Of a DNA stretch of 64,000 nucleotides, positions 49,494-58,829 are shown one piece after another (within the stretch, counting starts at the first letter, position 1; each line of letters starts with the position of its first letter). Made by a program: the position numbers and the translations under genes. The DNA comes from Corynebacterium sp. p3-SID1056 (lineage in GTDB: Bacteria; Actinomycetota; Actinomycetes; Mycobacteriales; Mycobacteriaceae). Under the pieces are notes generated by a model. It had not been told where the DNA came from. It searched no databases and was given only the letters and a program-made list of their open reading frames with translations. The stretch covers positions 124,001 through 188,000 of the forward strand of contig NZ_JALXXL010000002.1 of assembly GCF_025152525.1 (NCBI RefSeq). Direction: 5' to 3'.

Positions 49494-50076
49494 TGGCCTA
49501 ATTCCCGGCGACCGCAGCCTGGGTTCGCTGAAGCCCGGCATGCTGTTGGTGGCCGACCCGCAGCTTGATGAGCCTTTGGTCGGGCGCTCCGTGTGCCTGA
49601 TCATCGGCCTGTATCCGCAGGATAATGAGGCGGAAGCGCTGATGCTGCATTTGCCGATGGACAAGAAGATCAACGAGCACTACGACGGTTGGGACAAGGT
49701 GCTCACCGGCGACAGTGCGTATATGCGCGCCGGCGGCCTCACGGACGTCGGTACGGCCCGCTTTGTAGGTGTGCTCAAGGACGGGGTGGACCCCCGCGCG
49801 CACATGCACATGAACCCGCTCACGGATAAGATCGCCGTACTGCACGGCTCGAAGGAGCCCGCTCGGCTCATGCATGATGTTGCGGATGCTCGCATGTTTA
49901 TCGGACTGACCCTGTTCGACTTGGCGATGCTCCGCGAGGACCTCGGCGACGGCCGGTGGCTGCTTGCCGACGCCCAGCCTGAAGACATCCTCTCCCCCAA
50001 CGACGCCGACCTGTGGAGCGATGTCATGCGGCGCAACCCGGTGCGCTGGCAGGCCAACCCGGCAGATTCGGAGTAA
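49486..50076 (+). CDS. YqgE/AlgH family protein
   Basis: A 196-residue soluble protein with SLKPGMLLVADPQLDEPLVG near the start and the DUF179 pattern around HMHMNPLTDKIAVLHGSKEP. The family is widespread and of unknown biochemical function. The ATG at 49486 has GGGAGG upstream and overlaps the CCA transferase stop. Confidence 0.9.
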   Translation: MADGLIPGDRSLGSLKPGMLLVADPQLDEPLVGRSVCLIIGLYPQDNEAEALMLHLPMDKKINEHYDGWDKVLTGDSAYMRAGGLTDVGTARFVGVLKDGVDPRAHMHMNPLTDKIAVLHGSKEPARLMHDVADARMFIGLTLFDLAMLREDLGDGRWLLADAQPEDILSPNDADLWSDVMRRNPVRWQANPADSE

Positions 50077-50082
50077 GGGCAC

Positions 50083-50799
50083 GTGGCTGTTTCACGTGAA
50101 ACATTGGCTGAGGTTCGCGGGGGCATCAAAGACACGTGGCTCGTCGGTCTCGGGCTGATTCCGCTCGGCCTGGCCTTCGGGCTGCTCATGACGCAAGCCG
50201 GCTACGCCTGGTGGTGGACCCCGATCTTTTCCGTGGTCATCTACGCAGGGTCCATGGAGTTTCTGGCCATCAACATGGTCGCCGCCGGCATTGGTCCGCT
50301 GTCTGCGGCTATCACCGGCTTCATGGTGAACTTCCGTCACATTTTCTACGGGCTCACCTACCCGCGTCACCGCATCCGCTCGTGGTGGGGTCGCCGCTAC
50401 TCGGCCTACGCGCTTACCGACGAGACCTACGCCATCGTCTCAGCCCGCGGCCCCAACGCGCCAGTGACCGGCACCAGACTCCTGGCCATCCAGGTGGTCT
50501 GCCAGTTGCTCTGGGTGATCCCGGGCATCATCGGGGCACTCGTCGGGCAGATCATCCCCCCGGAAGTCCAGGGCATGCAGTTCGCGCTCAACGCCCTTTT
50601 CATTGTTTTGGCCTACGAGGCGTATACGTCCTCCCGTGATCTTGGGGCGGTCGTCATCGCCGCGGGCATGGGCGTGCTCGCGTTCGTGCTCGCGCCCTCG
50701 TCGATGCTCATGGTCGCGTTGATTGCGTACTTCCTCCTCCTGCTCGTGCGTTACTGGGTGCCCGCCCTCGACAAGAAAATGACGTGGAGGTTGCGCTAA
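50083..50799 (+). CDS. brnF: AzlC/BrnF-type branched-chain amino acid exporter, large subunit
   Basis: A 238-residue membrane protein with several hydrophobic helices (LGLIPLGLAFGLLMTQAGY; LLWVIPGIIGALVGQII). It belongs to the AzlC family; with its partner downstream it forms the BrnFE exporter for isoleucine, leucine, valine and methionine in C. glutamicum. The usual divergent lrp gene is absent. The start (GTG 50083, MAVSRETLAEV) lies inside the half-site region of a perfect parS that encodes VSRET. Confidence 0.88.
   Translation: MAVSRETLAEVRGGIKDTWLVGLGLIPLGLAFGLLMTQAGYAWWWTPIFSVVIYAGSMEFLAINMVAAGIGPLSAAITGFMVNFRHIFYGLTYPRHRIRSWWGRRYSAYALTDETYAIVSARGPNAPVTGTRLLAIQVVCQLLWVIPGIIGALVGQIIPPEVQGMQFALNALFIVLAYEAYTSSRDLGAVVIAAGMGVLAFVLAPSSMLMVALIAYFLLLLVRYWVPALDKKMTWRLR
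50088..50103. promoter_or_regulatory. parS site (perfect) at the start of brnF
   Basis: TGTTTCACGTGAAACA, codons 2-7 of brnF. ParB bound here would cover the translation start region. Confidence 0.92.
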
Positions 50800-51137
50800 T
50801 GGGTCTGCCCGCAGGCGTGACTCCGGCGATGGTGTGGGCAGTGCTCATCCCGGTCTGTATCGTCACAGTGGCGTTAAGGGCCCTACCCTTCTCCTTTCTC
50901 AAACTGCTCAAGGGGAGCCCGTTTATCGAGTTCCTCGGCGTCTACATGCCCGTCGGCGTGATGACCGTACTCGTGGTCTACACCGTCGGCGGGGCCGCCG
51001 GATCCCCAGGCGGGATTGCGGCGGCGCTCATTGCGAGCGCGTTGACGCTTGGTCTCCACGCTTGGCGACGTTCCCCCGGCCTCTCTATCTTCAGCGGCAC
51101 GCTCGCCTACATGCTTTTGGTGAATCTCGTGTTCTAA
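50799..51137 (+). CDS. brnE: AzlD/BrnE-type branched-chain amino acid exporter, small subunit
   Basis: A 112-residue membrane protein with four hydrophobic segments, starting MGLPAGVTPAMVWAVLIPVC. It is the small AzlD partner of the gene before it. Its ATG shares one base with the brnF stop (TAATG) and has GGAGG at the right distance. Confidence 0.88.
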   Translation: MGLPAGVTPAMVWAVLIPVCIVTVALRALPFSFLKLLKGSPFIEFLGVYMPVGVMTVLVVYTVGGAAGSPGGIAAALIASALTLGLHAWRRSPGLSIFSGTLAYMLLVNLVF

Positions 51138-51262
51138 TGAGGAACTTTGCAACACTTGCTGTATTCCAAGTGGAAAATGATGAAATGTAGCGCTACCCTG
51201 GCACCACTGTCCGTGATGCGGGCATGTGTCAAACGAGCTTCAGAAAATGAGAAGGAGACAAC

Positions 51263-51613
51263 ATGAAGCGCATTCTTTCCGTCGGCCTCGCCGGCATGAC
51301 CGCACTGTCGCTCGCTGCAGCGCCCGCACAAGCGGCCGAAGGTCCGAACAACCTCGTTGAGGGTGGTCGACAGTTCGTCGAGATTGCCAAGCTCAATGGC
51401 ATCGTCGCTGACAAGGGCTACGGTGCTGCTCCTGAAACTGATGGTGCTAAGGACATGATGACAGGTTCTGTCGAGCAGGGCTCCACTGCGGAGCAGGCTT
51501 GGCAAGGGACGCAGGCGGGCTGGGCCCTGACTTGGATTGCTGTTGCGGCTGCAGGCCTCGGCGCGATCGGGTTCGTGGCTAATCAGGCGGGTCTGCTGAA
51601 CCTTCCGTTCTAG
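51263..51613 (+). CDS. Small secreted protein with C-terminal membrane helix, ending LPF
   Basis: A 116-residue protein: signal peptide (MKRILSVGLAGMTALSLAAA, then PAQAA), a polar middle part, and a hydrophobic helix near the end (WALTWIAVAAAGLGAIGFVA) followed by NQAGLLNLPF. GAAGGAG lies before the ATG. It shares its plan and the final LPF with the gene at 51899, and both may be members of a family of small envelope proteins. Not recognised otherwise. Confidence 0.7.
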   Translation: MKRILSVGLAGMTALSLAAAPAQAAEGPNNLVEGGRQFVEIAKLNGIVADKGYGAAPETDGAKDMMTGSVEQGSTAEQAWQGTQAGWALTWIAVAAAGLGAIGFVANQAGLLNLPF

Positions 51614-51633
51614 GGCATCGCGCATGATGCACT

Positions 51634-51669
51634 TCCCCACTTCTCGCGACTGCGAGGGTGGGGATTTTT
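51634..51669 (+). terminator. Terminator after the first LPF protein
   Basis: TCCCCAC-TT-CTCGC and GCGAG-G-GTGGGGA pair around a four-base loop; TTTTT follows. Confidence 0.9.
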
Positions 51670-51898
51670 GTGTTACGCAGGCGTTATGGGTCGCGTTAGT
51701 GCCCTAAGACACAAAACACACCACGTGAGTGGGTTGAGGTGTGTAACGTTGCGTCCAAGCACTTCGATGTGGTGAATAGTAAGCAATTGCCAACCACTAG
51801 GCAGGCAAAAGCTTGCAGGCCTTAAGTCGCAGACTTTAGGTTTGAACCCACTCGAGGTGCAGTACGGTATCTCGAACCCGATTAGAGAGGATTCCCTC
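51670..51898 (+). promoter_or_regulatory. Upstream region of the second LPF protein
   Basis: About 230 bp without a gene. An inverted repeat ACACACC (51716-51722) / GGTGTGT (51738-51744) may be an operator. A promoter candidate is TTTGAA (51841-51846) with TACGGT (51863-51868), 16 bases apart, about 30 bases before the ATG at 51899. Confidence 0.4.
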
Positions 51899-52351
51899 AT
51901 GAAGCGCACCGCTACCGCTGCAATCGCAGCCGCAACCGCCCTGTCCCTCGCTGTCGTCCCGGCTTACGCTGAGGACGCAAAGGATCCGGGCAAGGACGAC
52001 ACCAACGCTAGCTCCAATGACAACCAGGGCAGCTCCTCCGAGGGTGAGCAGCAGGACGGCAAGAAGGTCAGTTCCTCCGACATCTCTGACGAGGATGCGC
52101 AGAACTACTACAAGGAGAACCAGGACAAGGCCACCGGCCTCGCCAAGCCGAAGGAGGGCAAGGAGGATGAGGACGTCAGCTCCGCACTGCTGTCCTCCAT
52201 CAAGAGCGACAAGGCTAATGGCTGGGAGCCGGGCAAGACCGCGAATATCCTGCTCGGCACCGGAATCGGCGCTCTCGTGCTCGGCATCCTCGCTGTCGTC
52301 GCTGGCGGCGGCGCAATCCCGGGCCTGGGCAACATCAAGCTCCCGTTCTAG
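51899..52351 (+). CDS. Small secreted acidic/Ser-rich protein with C-terminal membrane helix, ending LPF
   Basis: A 150-residue protein. Signal peptide MKRTATAAIAAATALSLAVV then PAYAED. The middle is rich in Asp, Ser, Lys and Glu (DDTNASSNDNQGSSSEGEQQ). A hydrophobic segment ILLGTGIGALVLGILAVVAG leads to GGGAIPGLGNIKLPF. The start at 51899 is supported by AGAGAGG and the signal peptide. Like the gene at 51263 it ends in LPF after a membrane helix. Function unknown. Confidence 0.7.
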   Translation: MKRTATAAIAAATALSLAVVPAYAEDAKDPGKDDTNASSNDNQGSSSEGEQQDGKKVSSSDISDEDAQNYYKENQDKATGLAKPKEGKEDEDVSSALLSSIKSDKANGWEPGKTANILLGTGIGALVLGILAVVAGGGAIPGLGNIKLPF

Positions 52352-52362
52352 TTCCTTCACCC

Positions 52363-52393
52363 ACGCCTAGGATCCGTCTAGATCCCTAGGCGT
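52363..52393 (+). terminator. Terminator after the second LPF protein
   Basis: ACGCCTAGG-ATC and GAT-C-CCTAGGCGT pair with one bulge around a six-base loop. Confidence 0.75.
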
Positions 52394-52425
52394 CAAGGGC
52401 CGAATTAGAACGGCAAGACGTCGAA

Positions 52426-52460
52426 GAGGGCCCCTGCGAAGTTTCCACGCAGGGGCCCTC
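52426..52460. terminator. Terminator downstream of the DUF6881-like gene
   Basis: GAGGGCCCCTGCG and CGCAGGGGCCCTC form a perfect 13-bp stem with a nine-base loop. It may stop transcription from both sides. Confidence 0.8.
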
Positions 52461-52481
52461 AGTCGCGCCACCGGGTGGCCC

Positions 52482-52793
52482 CTACCCGATCTCGGGGAAC
52501 TTCACCTTCGCCTCGCCCCACAGGCCCTCGAACTCCATGCGGGTCAGCCGCACCGCCGTGATGCCTTCGATGTTGTCGTAGGAATCCGGGTGCGGCACCG
52601 CGGGCATCGGCTCGTTCGCCTGGCCGATCACGCGGCCGTCGACAAACACGCCCGTAATGGTTTCCTCCGGGTCGAGCTCGATCATGCGGACCATCGTGCA
52701 ACGCTCGCTGGTCACTTCCTCCAGCTCCGCGATATTGAGGAGCTCGCCGCCGAGCTCGGGCACCTGGTAGTGGATGCGCACGTAATGTTTCAC
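52482..52793 (-). CDS. Small DUF6881-like protein
   Basis: A 103-residue soluble protein starting MKHYVRIHYQ, with a beta-rich start, an ELDPEE stretch and a final RMEFEGLWGEAKVKFPEIG, similar in plan to the small DUF6881 family. The start codon is the GTG at 52793, within parS; GGAG lies eight bases upstream. No function is known. Confidence 0.55.
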   Translation of the reverse strand: MKHYVRIHYQVPELGGELLNIAELEEVTSERCTMVRMIELDPEETITGVFVDGRVIGQANEPMPAVPHPDSYDNIEGITAVRLTRMEFEGLWGEAKVKFPEIG

Positions 52794-52801
52794 GTGAAAC
52801 G
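52786..52801. promoter_or_regulatory. parS site covering a start codon
   Basis: TGTTTCACGTGAAACG: consensus except the last base. On the minus strand the GTG in its centre is the start codon of the DUF6881-like gene. Confidence 0.88.
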
Positions 52802-52806
52802 TCTCC

Positions 52807-53781
52807 TTATGCTTCGTCGCTGTCCGCTCCAGCGTAGCGCGACACGTATGCGGAACAGACCATGAGCTGGACCGTGTGGTAGATCATCAGCGGAATGATC
52901 ATAGTGCCGAGGGTCGCGCCGCCGAACATGACCGAGGCCATCGGCAGCCCCGTCGCAAGCGACTTCTGCGTGCCGCACTGCTGGATCGCCACCCTGTCGG
53001 CGCGGCTGAAGCCGAGTTTGCCGGGCACCACCCGGGTCAGCCACAGCATGACGAGGACGAGCGCGATCGAAAAGGCGACGAGGAAGAGGATCTCCCACAG
53101 CGGCAGCTGCTTCCACACCCCGGCCACGACCCCCGTGGAGAAGGCGGAATAGACCACCATCCATATTGAGCCGCGGTCCACAATCTTCGTTGCCTTGGAC
53201 TTGGCCAACTGCCTCACGCGCGCCGAGAGGTTGTGCGCTACTTGCCCCAGGACGAACGGCAGGAGAAGTTGGATGGCGATGTTGAGGAACACGGAGGCGT
53301 CGATAAGCAAGCCTTCTCCCGAGCCCATAAGCAACATGACGAGCAGCGGGGTGGCCACGACCCCCACGATCGAAGAGAGACTTGCCGCGACGACGGCGCC
53401 GCTGATGTTGCCGTGCGCAAGCCCCGTGAGCGCGACCGAGGATTGGACGGTCGACGGCACGAGCGTGAGGAAAAGGATGCCCTGGTAGAGCTCCGCCGAG
53501 ATGAACGCGGTGAGCGGGCGCAGCGCAAGCCCAACCAGCGGGTACACCAGAAAGGTGCAGGTCAGGATCGCCGCATGAAGCCGCCAGTGAGTGAGGCCGC
53601 CGAGCGCCTCGCGGGTGGAAAGGCGCGCGCCGTAGAGGAAGAAGAGCAACGCGATGGCGAGCTTGACCGCGACCCCGAAGGCGTCGGCGAACTCGCCGCG
53701 AGCGGGGATGAGGAACGCGAGACCTGCCGCCACGATGATGCCAACGACCAACGGGTCCAGTCGTTTGAGGAAAGAAAGCAT
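52807..53781 (-). CDS. Bile acid:sodium symporter-like (SBF-like) transporter
   Basis: A 324-residue membrane protein with about ten helices and the family pattern LFFLYGARLSTREAL, LVPSTVQSSVALTGLAHGN and QQCGTQKSLATGLPMA. It fits the SBF-like (YfeH) branch of the bile acid/sodium symporter superfamily. Substrate unknown. Divergent from the flavin oxidoreductase gene. Confidence 0.85.
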   Translation of the reverse strand: MLSFLKRLDPLVVGIIVAAGLAFLIPARGEFADAFGVAVKLAIALLFFLYGARLSTREALGGLTHWRLHAAILTCTFLVYPLVGLALRPLTAFISAELYQGILFLTLVPSTVQSSVALTGLAHGNISGAVVAASLSSIVGVVATPLLVMLLMGSGEGLLIDASVFLNIAIQLLLPFVLGQVAHNLSARVRQLAKSKATKIVDRGSIWMVVYSAFSTGVVAGVWKQLPLWEILFLVAFSIALVLVMLWLTRVVPGKLGFSRADRVAIQQCGTQKSLATGLPMASVMFGGATLGTMIIPLMIYHTVQLMVCSAYVSRYAGADSDEA

Positions 53782-53791
53782 GGTTGCAGTC

Positions 53792-53797
53792 TAGGCT
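53792..53797 (+). promoter_or_regulatory. -10 element of a leaderless promoter
   Basis: TAGGCT is seven bases before the ATG at 53805; no ribosome binding site is present. Confidence 0.5.
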
Positions 53798-53804
53798 GGT
53801 CGCC

Positions 53805-54902
53805 ATGCAGCTGAGTGAAAAAATTCGTCTGAGAGAACTTGAGATCCGCAACCGAATCTGGCTGCCGCCGATGTGCCAATACCAGGTGCGCGAGCGCGAC
53901 GGGATGCCCGGGATGTGGCACGCAGTGCACTACGGGGCCCGCGCGGCCGGCGGTTTCGGGCTGATTATCGCGGAAGCTTCCGGCGTCGTGCCCGAAGGGC
54001 GGATTTCACCGTTTTGCACCGGTATTTGGAGCGACGCGCACGCCAAGGCGTGGGCGCCGATTGTAGAGTTTGCGCACACGATGGGAGCGGCGATGGGCAT
54101 TCAGCTCGGCCACGCCGGCCGTAAAGCGTCGACGTACCCGATGCTGCCCGACAATTCGGGGCGCGGCACGATCCCGGTTGCTGAGGGCGGCTGGGAGACG
54201 CGAGGCCCAAGCGCGATTGCGGCGGACGGCCAGGCAACCCCGCGCGCAATGACGCTCGAGGAAGTGCGCGCCGTGCCGGGCCAATTTGCCGACGCCGCGT
54301 GCCACGCCGTCAATGCCGGCTTCGACTGTGTGGAGATCCACGGTGCGCACGGCTACCTCCTCCACCAGTTCCTCTCCCCCATGTCGAATACGCGCGAGGA
54401 CGAGTACGGCGGTGACTTTCACGGCCGCACGCGCCTGCTGCTCGAGGTCGTGGAGGCGGTGCGCGCAGCGATCCCCGAAGGCATGCCGCTTCTGGTCCGC
54501 CTGTCCGCTACAGACTGGGTCGAGCCCGAGGGCTGGCGCGCTGAAGACTCAGAAAGGCTCGCTCCCCTGCTTCGCGACGCCGGCGTGGACCTCATCGACG
54601 TGTCCACCGGAGGCAACGTCCGCGCGGACATCCCGGTCGGGCCGGGCTACCAAGTCGACTTCGCGCGCCGCGTCCGCGAGGCTAGCGGGCTGCCGACCGC
54701 GGCGGTCGGCATGATTTTGTCGTCCGAGCAGGCCCAGCAGGTGCTCGACGACAGCGCGGCCGACGCGGTCCTGATCGGCCGGCCAGCGCTGCGCGACGCC
54801 GAGTGGGCTCTTGACGCACTCGAAAAGCTCGGCGTGCCGGAAGCAGCACTGCCGTGGCCGGAGTCCTACTTCCGTGGTTGGGCCGGCGCGCCCCGCGGCT
54901 AA
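53805..54902 (+). CDS. Old Yellow Enzyme-like NADH:flavin oxidoreductase
   Basis: A 365-residue FMN-dependent enzyme of the YqjM type. Visible motifs: MCQYQV near the N-terminus, GIQLGHAGRKAS (about residues 98-109) and IHGAHGYLLHQFLSP. Such enzymes reduce the C=C bond of unsaturated carbonyl compounds with NAD(P)H. The ATG at 53805 was chosen over an upstream in-frame start because of the -10 seven bases before it. Its stop overlaps the Rieske gene stop by two bases, so the genes run tail to tail. Confidence 0.92.
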   Translation: MQLSEKIRLRELEIRNRIWLPPMCQYQVRERDGMPGMWHAVHYGARAAGGFGLIIAEASGVVPEGRISPFCTGIWSDAHAKAWAPIVEFAHTMGAAMGIQLGHAGRKASTYPMLPDNSGRGTIPVAEGGWETRGPSAIAADGQATPRAMTLEEVRAVPGQFADAACHAVNAGFDCVEIHGAHGYLLHQFLSPMSNTREDEYGGDFHGRTRLLLEVVEAVRAAIPEGMPLLVRLSATDWVEPEGWRAEDSERLAPLLRDAGVDLIDVSTGGNVRADIPVGPGYQVDFARRVREASGLPTAAVGMILSSEQAQQVLDDSAADAVLIGRPALRDAEWALDALEKLGVPEAALPWPESYFRGWAGAPRG

Positions 54903-55273
54903 GCGTCGGCGTTGGAGACGGTGAGCTGGTCGCCGGTCTCCTCCAGCACGGCGGTGGTGAGGCCGGTGGTCGCCGGGCCGGAGACCACCTCGCCGCTGGC
55001 GGTGTTGAAGACGGAGCCGTGCGCGGTGCAGCGCACGTTCTCGCCCTCGACCACGGTGATCTTCTGCTGCTGGTGCGGGCAGACCGCGGAGTAGGCGACG
55101 TACTCGCCGGGGTTCGGCTGGGCGATGATGAAGCGGTCCAGGATCACCGCGCTACCCACGGGCACGGCGGTCTTCGCTACTTCCTCGCTGGGGGCCTCGC
55201 CGCAGGCAGCGAGGAACGCACCGGCGAAGGTGGTGGCGGTACCGAGGAGAAACAGGCGTCGAGAACAAGTCAT
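54899..55273 (-). CDS. Rieske [2Fe-2S] lipoprotein
   Basis: A 124-residue exported protein. The N-terminus has a twin arginine (CSRRLFLLGT) and a lipobox ending at Cys24 (LAAC). The Rieske cluster ligands are Cys65/His67 (CPH) and Cys82/His85 (CTAH). It would sit on the outer face of the membrane and carry electrons; no partner oxygenase or cytochrome is next to it. Its ATG overlaps the trpA stop by four bases, so it is the last gene of the trp operon. Confidence 0.9.
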   Translation of the reverse strand: MTCSRRLFLLGTATTFAGAFLAACGEAPSEEVAKTAVPVGSAVILDRFIIAQPNPGEYVAYSAVCPHQQQKITVVEGENVRCTAHGSVFNTASGEVVSGPATTGLTTAVLEETGDQLTVSNADA

Positions 55274-56127
55274 GCCTTGATCGTAGCCTGTTTCATCGAA
55301 CGAACGTAGGACTCCAGCTCCGCCTTCAACGCCGCCATGTCGTTAATGCGCGCCGGGTTGGGGTGGGTGTGCTCCGTGTACTTCGCAATAATGTTGGCAA
55401 TCGCAGAGCCCGTAATCGCGCCTGTGGCGCCGGCGGCGATCGCGTCGGCCACGTGCTGCGGGGTGGAGATGCCGAAGCCGAGCAGCACCGGGGCACCCCC
55501 GTAGGTGCGCACGTTGTCTACCACCTCTCGCAGCCCCTCGACGGAGGCCGCCTTGTCCGCGCCAGTCACGCCATCGCGGGAGATGGCGTAGATGTAGCCG
55601 CGGGACTGCGCGGCGACCCCCTCGAGCGTCGCAGGGGTTGCCTTCGCGGGGGCGATGTAGATCGGGTCGATGCCCGCCTCGACGGCGGCTGCGCTGAAGG
55701 GAGCGGACTCGCGCACTGGGACGTCGGGAAGCAGGACGCTGTCCGCGCCCGCGTCGTGGAAGGCGGCGTAGAAATCGTCGAGTCCGCGCACGTAGGCCAC
55801 GTTGGCGTAGATCAGCATGCCGATCGGCAGGTCCGGGTAGCGCTCGCGGATTGTGCGGACCTGCTCGAGGGCCTGGTCGACGGTAGCGCTGCCGTCGAGC
55901 GCACGCACGTGCGCGGCCTGGATCGCGGGGCCGTCGGCAACCGGGTCAGAGAAAGGCACGCCGAGCTCGAGCGCGTCCGCGCCGGCCTCAACGACCGTGT
56001 CGATAATCTCCAGCGCGGCCTCCGGGCTGGGGTCGGACAACATGATAAAGGGCACAAACGCGCCCTCGCCTTTGTCTGCAAGCGCGGCAAAGGCCTTCTC
56101 GTAGCGTGAGGGTGTTGGGGCGCTCAT
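55270..56127 (-). CDS. trpA: Tryptophan synthase alpha chain
   Basis: A 285-residue TIM-barrel enzyme that splits indole-glycerol phosphate. The catalytic ELGVPFSDPVADGPAIQAA has the glutamate and aspartate of the active site; GFGISTPQHV and GSAI near the C-terminus bind phosphate. ATG start at 56127 with GAGAGGAA. It begins one base after trpB ends. Confidence 0.97.
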   Translation of the reverse strand: MSAPTPSRYEKAFAALADKGEGAFVPFIMLSDPSPEAALEIIDTVVEAGADALELGVPFSDPVADGPAIQAAHVRALDGSATVDQALEQVRTIRERYPDLPIGMLIYANVAYVRGLDDFYAAFHDAGADSVLLPDVPVRESAPFSAAAVEAGIDPIYIAPAKATPATLEGVAAQSRGYIYAISRDGVTGADKAASVEGLREVVDNVRTYGGAPVLLGFGISTPQHVADAIAAGATGAITGSAIANIIAKYTEHTHPNPARINDMAALKAELESYVRSMKQATIKA

Positions 56128-56128
56128 G

Positions 56129-57409
56129 CTAGTTCCTCTCTGTGTCAGTGCGGTCGTTGGTGTCGGTCGCGCGGGTACGCTCGATGACCCAGTCCGGGTG
56201 CTCATCGAGCGTGGCGCGCACATGCGCGACGTCCTTGTCACCGCGACCGGACAGCGAGACGAGGATGTGCAGCGGTTCGGCATCCTTGGGGTGCTCGGCT
56301 GCGCGCTTGAGCGCGTAGGCCAGGGCGTGCGAGGACTCGAGCGCGGGGATGATGCCCTCGTAGCGCGACAGCAACTGGAAGGCGCGCAACGCCTCCTCGT
56401 CAGCGACCGGCACATAGGATGCGCGGCCGGACTTGGCCAGGTGCGCGTGCTCGGGACCGACGGCCGGGTAGTCCAGCCCGGCTGAGATGGAGTAGGACTC
56501 CTCCACCTGCCCGTCCGGATTGCGCATTAAGTACGAGCGGGTGCCGTGCAGGATGCCCACCGTGCCCGCATTGATGGCGGCACCGTGCTTACCCACGCCG
56601 AAGCCCTCTCCCCCGGGCTCGGCGCCGATGAGCTCGACGCCGTCCTCGTCGATAAACTCCGCGAACATGCCGATGGCGTTCGAGCCGCCGCCGACGCACG
56701 CGCAGACCACATCGGGCAGCTTGCCGGTGCGCTCGAGCATCTGCGTCTTCGCCTCTGCGGAGATCACCCGGTGGAACTCCTTGACGATCTTCGGGAAGGG
56801 GTGCGGTCCTGCGGCCGTGCCCAGCAAGTAGTGGGAGGTGTGGAAGGTGGCGGTCCAGTCGCGCAGCGCCTCGTTCACCGCGTCCTTCAGCGTGCCCGCG
56901 CCGGAGTCGACGCCGATCACCTCCGCGCCCATGAGCCGCATGCGGTAGACGTTCGGCTCTTGGCGCGCCATGTCCACCTTGCCCATATAGATCACGCAAT
57001 CCAGGTCGAGCAGCGCGCAGGCGAGCGCGGTGGCGGTGCCGTGCTGGCCCGCGCCGGTCTCCGCGATAATGCGGGTCTTGCCCATCTTCTTCGCCAGCAG
57101 CGCTTGGCCGATGACCTGGTTCGTCTTGTGCGCGCCGCCGTGGACGAGGTCCTCGCGTTTGAGGAAGATGCGCGCGTTAGCGTCGCCAAGCGGCAGGTTC
57201 CTGCACTCGGTGAGCGGGGTGGGCCGACCGAGGTAATCGCGCAGCAGGCCACGGTACTCGGCCATGAACCCCTCGTCCTCGAAGGCGTCGACAAACGCGC
57301 GCTCCAGCTGGTCGAGGGCGGGCAGCAGCGACTCCGCGACGAACTGCCCGCCGAATTCTCCGTAGTAGGAGGGCAGGATGGTGCTGCCGCCCTGGGTGTT
57401 GTCACTCAT
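56129..57409 (-). CDS. trpB: Tryptophan synthase beta chain
   Basis: A 426-residue PLP enzyme joining indole and serine. The PLP lysine lies in GGAHKTNQ and the phosphate loop is [13 protein letters not shown] start at 57409 overlaps the trpCF stop by eight bases. Confidence 0.98.
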   Translation of the reverse strand: MSDNTQGGSTILPSYYGEFGGQFVAESLLPALDQLERAFVDAFEDEGFMAEYRGLLRDYLGRPTPLTECRNLPLGDANARIFLKREDLVHGGAHKTNQVIGQALLAKKMGKTRIIAETGAGQHGTATALACALLDLDCVIYMGKVDMARQEPNVYRMRLMGAEVIGVDSGAGTLKDAVNEALRDWTATFHTSHYLLGTAAGPHPFPKIVKEFHRVISAEAKTQMLERTGKLPDVVCACVGGGSNAIGMFAEFIDEDGVELIGAEPGGEGFGVGKHGAAINAGTVGILHGTRSYLMRNPDGQVEESYSISAGLDYPAVGPEHAHLAKSGRASYVPVADEEALRAFQLLSRYEGIIPALESSHALAYALKRAAEHPKDAEPLHILVSLSGRGDKDVAHVRATLDEHPDWVIERTRATDTNDRTDTERN

Positions 57410-58829
57410 TGTTCGTCCTTGGGTAGTGGTAGTTGCCAATGATGTCGAAAGCGCGGCGCAGGGCCCCGGCGTCCTTGCGGCCGGCCCACTCGGGGTATTC
57501 CACGCCGGAGTTGAGGTCGAGACCCGCGCAGCCAACGCGTAGCGCGCCCTCGAGGTTGTCCGGGGTCAGGCCGCCTGCAAGCAGCGCGCGCGGCTTCACC
57601 GCTTCCGGGATGTCGGCCCAGTCGAAGGTCTCTCCCGAACCACCAGCGTGGGCGTCAAGCACCAGCTTATCGACGCTCGCGTGCAGCCCTTCCGCGATCA
57701 CTCCCCCATCGCCGGCGCTCATGGACACCGCGCGCCACACCTCGATGTCGCTGCCGACCTCTTCGCGCACGCGGCCGGTAAGGTCAAGTTCGGCCTCCAG
57801 CGAGCCCTGGTAGGGGGCGTGCACCTGCACGCCGGTGATGCCAGGTTGGAGTAGGTCGCCGTATCCGGAGGTGCGGCGCGAGACCGCCACATACTTCAGC
57901 CCCGGCTCGTGCGCGATGATGTCGGCCGATGTTTCACGTGAAACATTGCGCGGGCTGTGCTCCTCGAAGATGAGGCCACCGTAGACCGCGCCCGCGGCCT
58001 TCGCGGCCTGCGCGGCCGACCAGGAGGTGAGGCCGCAGACCTTGTTCGGGCCGTAGACCAGCTCGCGCGCGGCGAGGTCGATATCAGGCTGGCTGGTCAG
58101 CTGCGAGCCAACGAGGAAGCCGTCCGAGTGCGCACCGAGTCGTCGCACCGTCTCCACGTCGCGGATGCCGGACTCGGAGACCACCACGGCATCGGTCAGC
58201 GCGAGCTTTGCGAGCCGGGCCGAGCGCGTGAGGTCGATGCTCAAGTCGTGCAGGTTGCGGTGGTTGACGCCGAAGATCCTCGCGCCAAGCCTGGCGGCGC
58301 GCGCGGCCTCGTCCTCGTCGATTACCTCGGTAAGCACGTCCATGCCAAGCGAGTCTGCGAGCGTGGAGAGGCGCGAGTACGTTTCGTCGTCGAGCACCGA
58401 AAGCATGAGCAGAATCGCGTCGGCGCCGAAGTAGCGGGCTGCGTAGACCTGCACCTCGTCAATGATGAAGTCCTTACACAGCACCGGCAGGTGGGTCGTA
58501 GACGCCACGGCGGCGAGGTGGTCGTAATCGCCGCCGAAGCGGTCCGGCTCGCACAGCACGGAGATGCCGGCGGCGTAGCGGGAATAGACGGAGGCGATCG
58601 CGCCGGGCTCGTAGTGCTCGCGGATCAACCCGAGCGAAGGCGAGGAGGACTTGCACTCCATGATGAAGCTCGTCCCTGGTGCCTTGAGATTGGCGTAGAG
58701 CGAGCGCTCCGATTTAGGTAACGTGTCGAAAGCTACATGAGCTACGCGCTGTCGTATTTCGTCAAGGTGACCTTTACGCCCCTCGACGATGTCCTCCAGC
58801 ACCGTAGGCAGACCGGAATTCTTAGCCAC
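57402..58829 (-). CDS. trpCF: Bifunctional indole-3-glycerol phosphate synthase/phosphoribosylanthranilate isomerase
   Basis: A 475-residue fusion. The N-terminal TrpC part has [24 protein letters not shown] and SESGIRDVE. The TrpF part starts near residue 245 ([13 protein letters not shown]). Near residue 290 is the segment [10 protein letters not shown], encoded by a perfect parS (57930-57945), lying in the TrpF half. GTG start at 58829 with GGAGG, overlapping trpD. Confidence 0.96.
   Translation of the reverse strand: MAKNSGLPTVLEDIVEGRKGHLDEIRQRVAHVAFDTLPKSERSLYANLKAPGTSFIMECKSSSPSLGLIREHYEPGAIASVYSRYAAGISVLCEPDRFGGDYDHLAAVASTTHLPVLCKDFIIDEVQVYAARYFGADAILLMLSVLDDETYSRLSTLADSLGMDVLTEVIDEDEAARAARLGARIFGVNHRNLHDLSIDLTRSARLAKLALTDAVVVSESGIRDVETVRRLGAHSDGFLVGSQLTSQPDIDLAARELVYGPNKVCGLTSWSAAQAAKAAGAVYGGLIFEEHSPRNVSRETSADIIAHEPGLKYVAVSRRTSGYGDLLQPGITGVQVHAPYQGSLEAELDLTGRVREEVGSDIEVWRAVSMSAGDGGVIAEGLHASVDKLVLDAHAGGSGETFDWADIPEAVKPRALLAGGLTPDNLEGALRVGCAGLDLNSGVEYPEWAGRKDAGALRRAFDIIGNYHYPRTNNE
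57930..57945. promoter_or_regulatory. parS site (perfect) in trpCF
   Basis: TGTTTCACGTGAAACA, reading in frame as part of NVSRETS. C. glutamicum likewise has parS sites near the trp genes. Confidence 0.92.
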
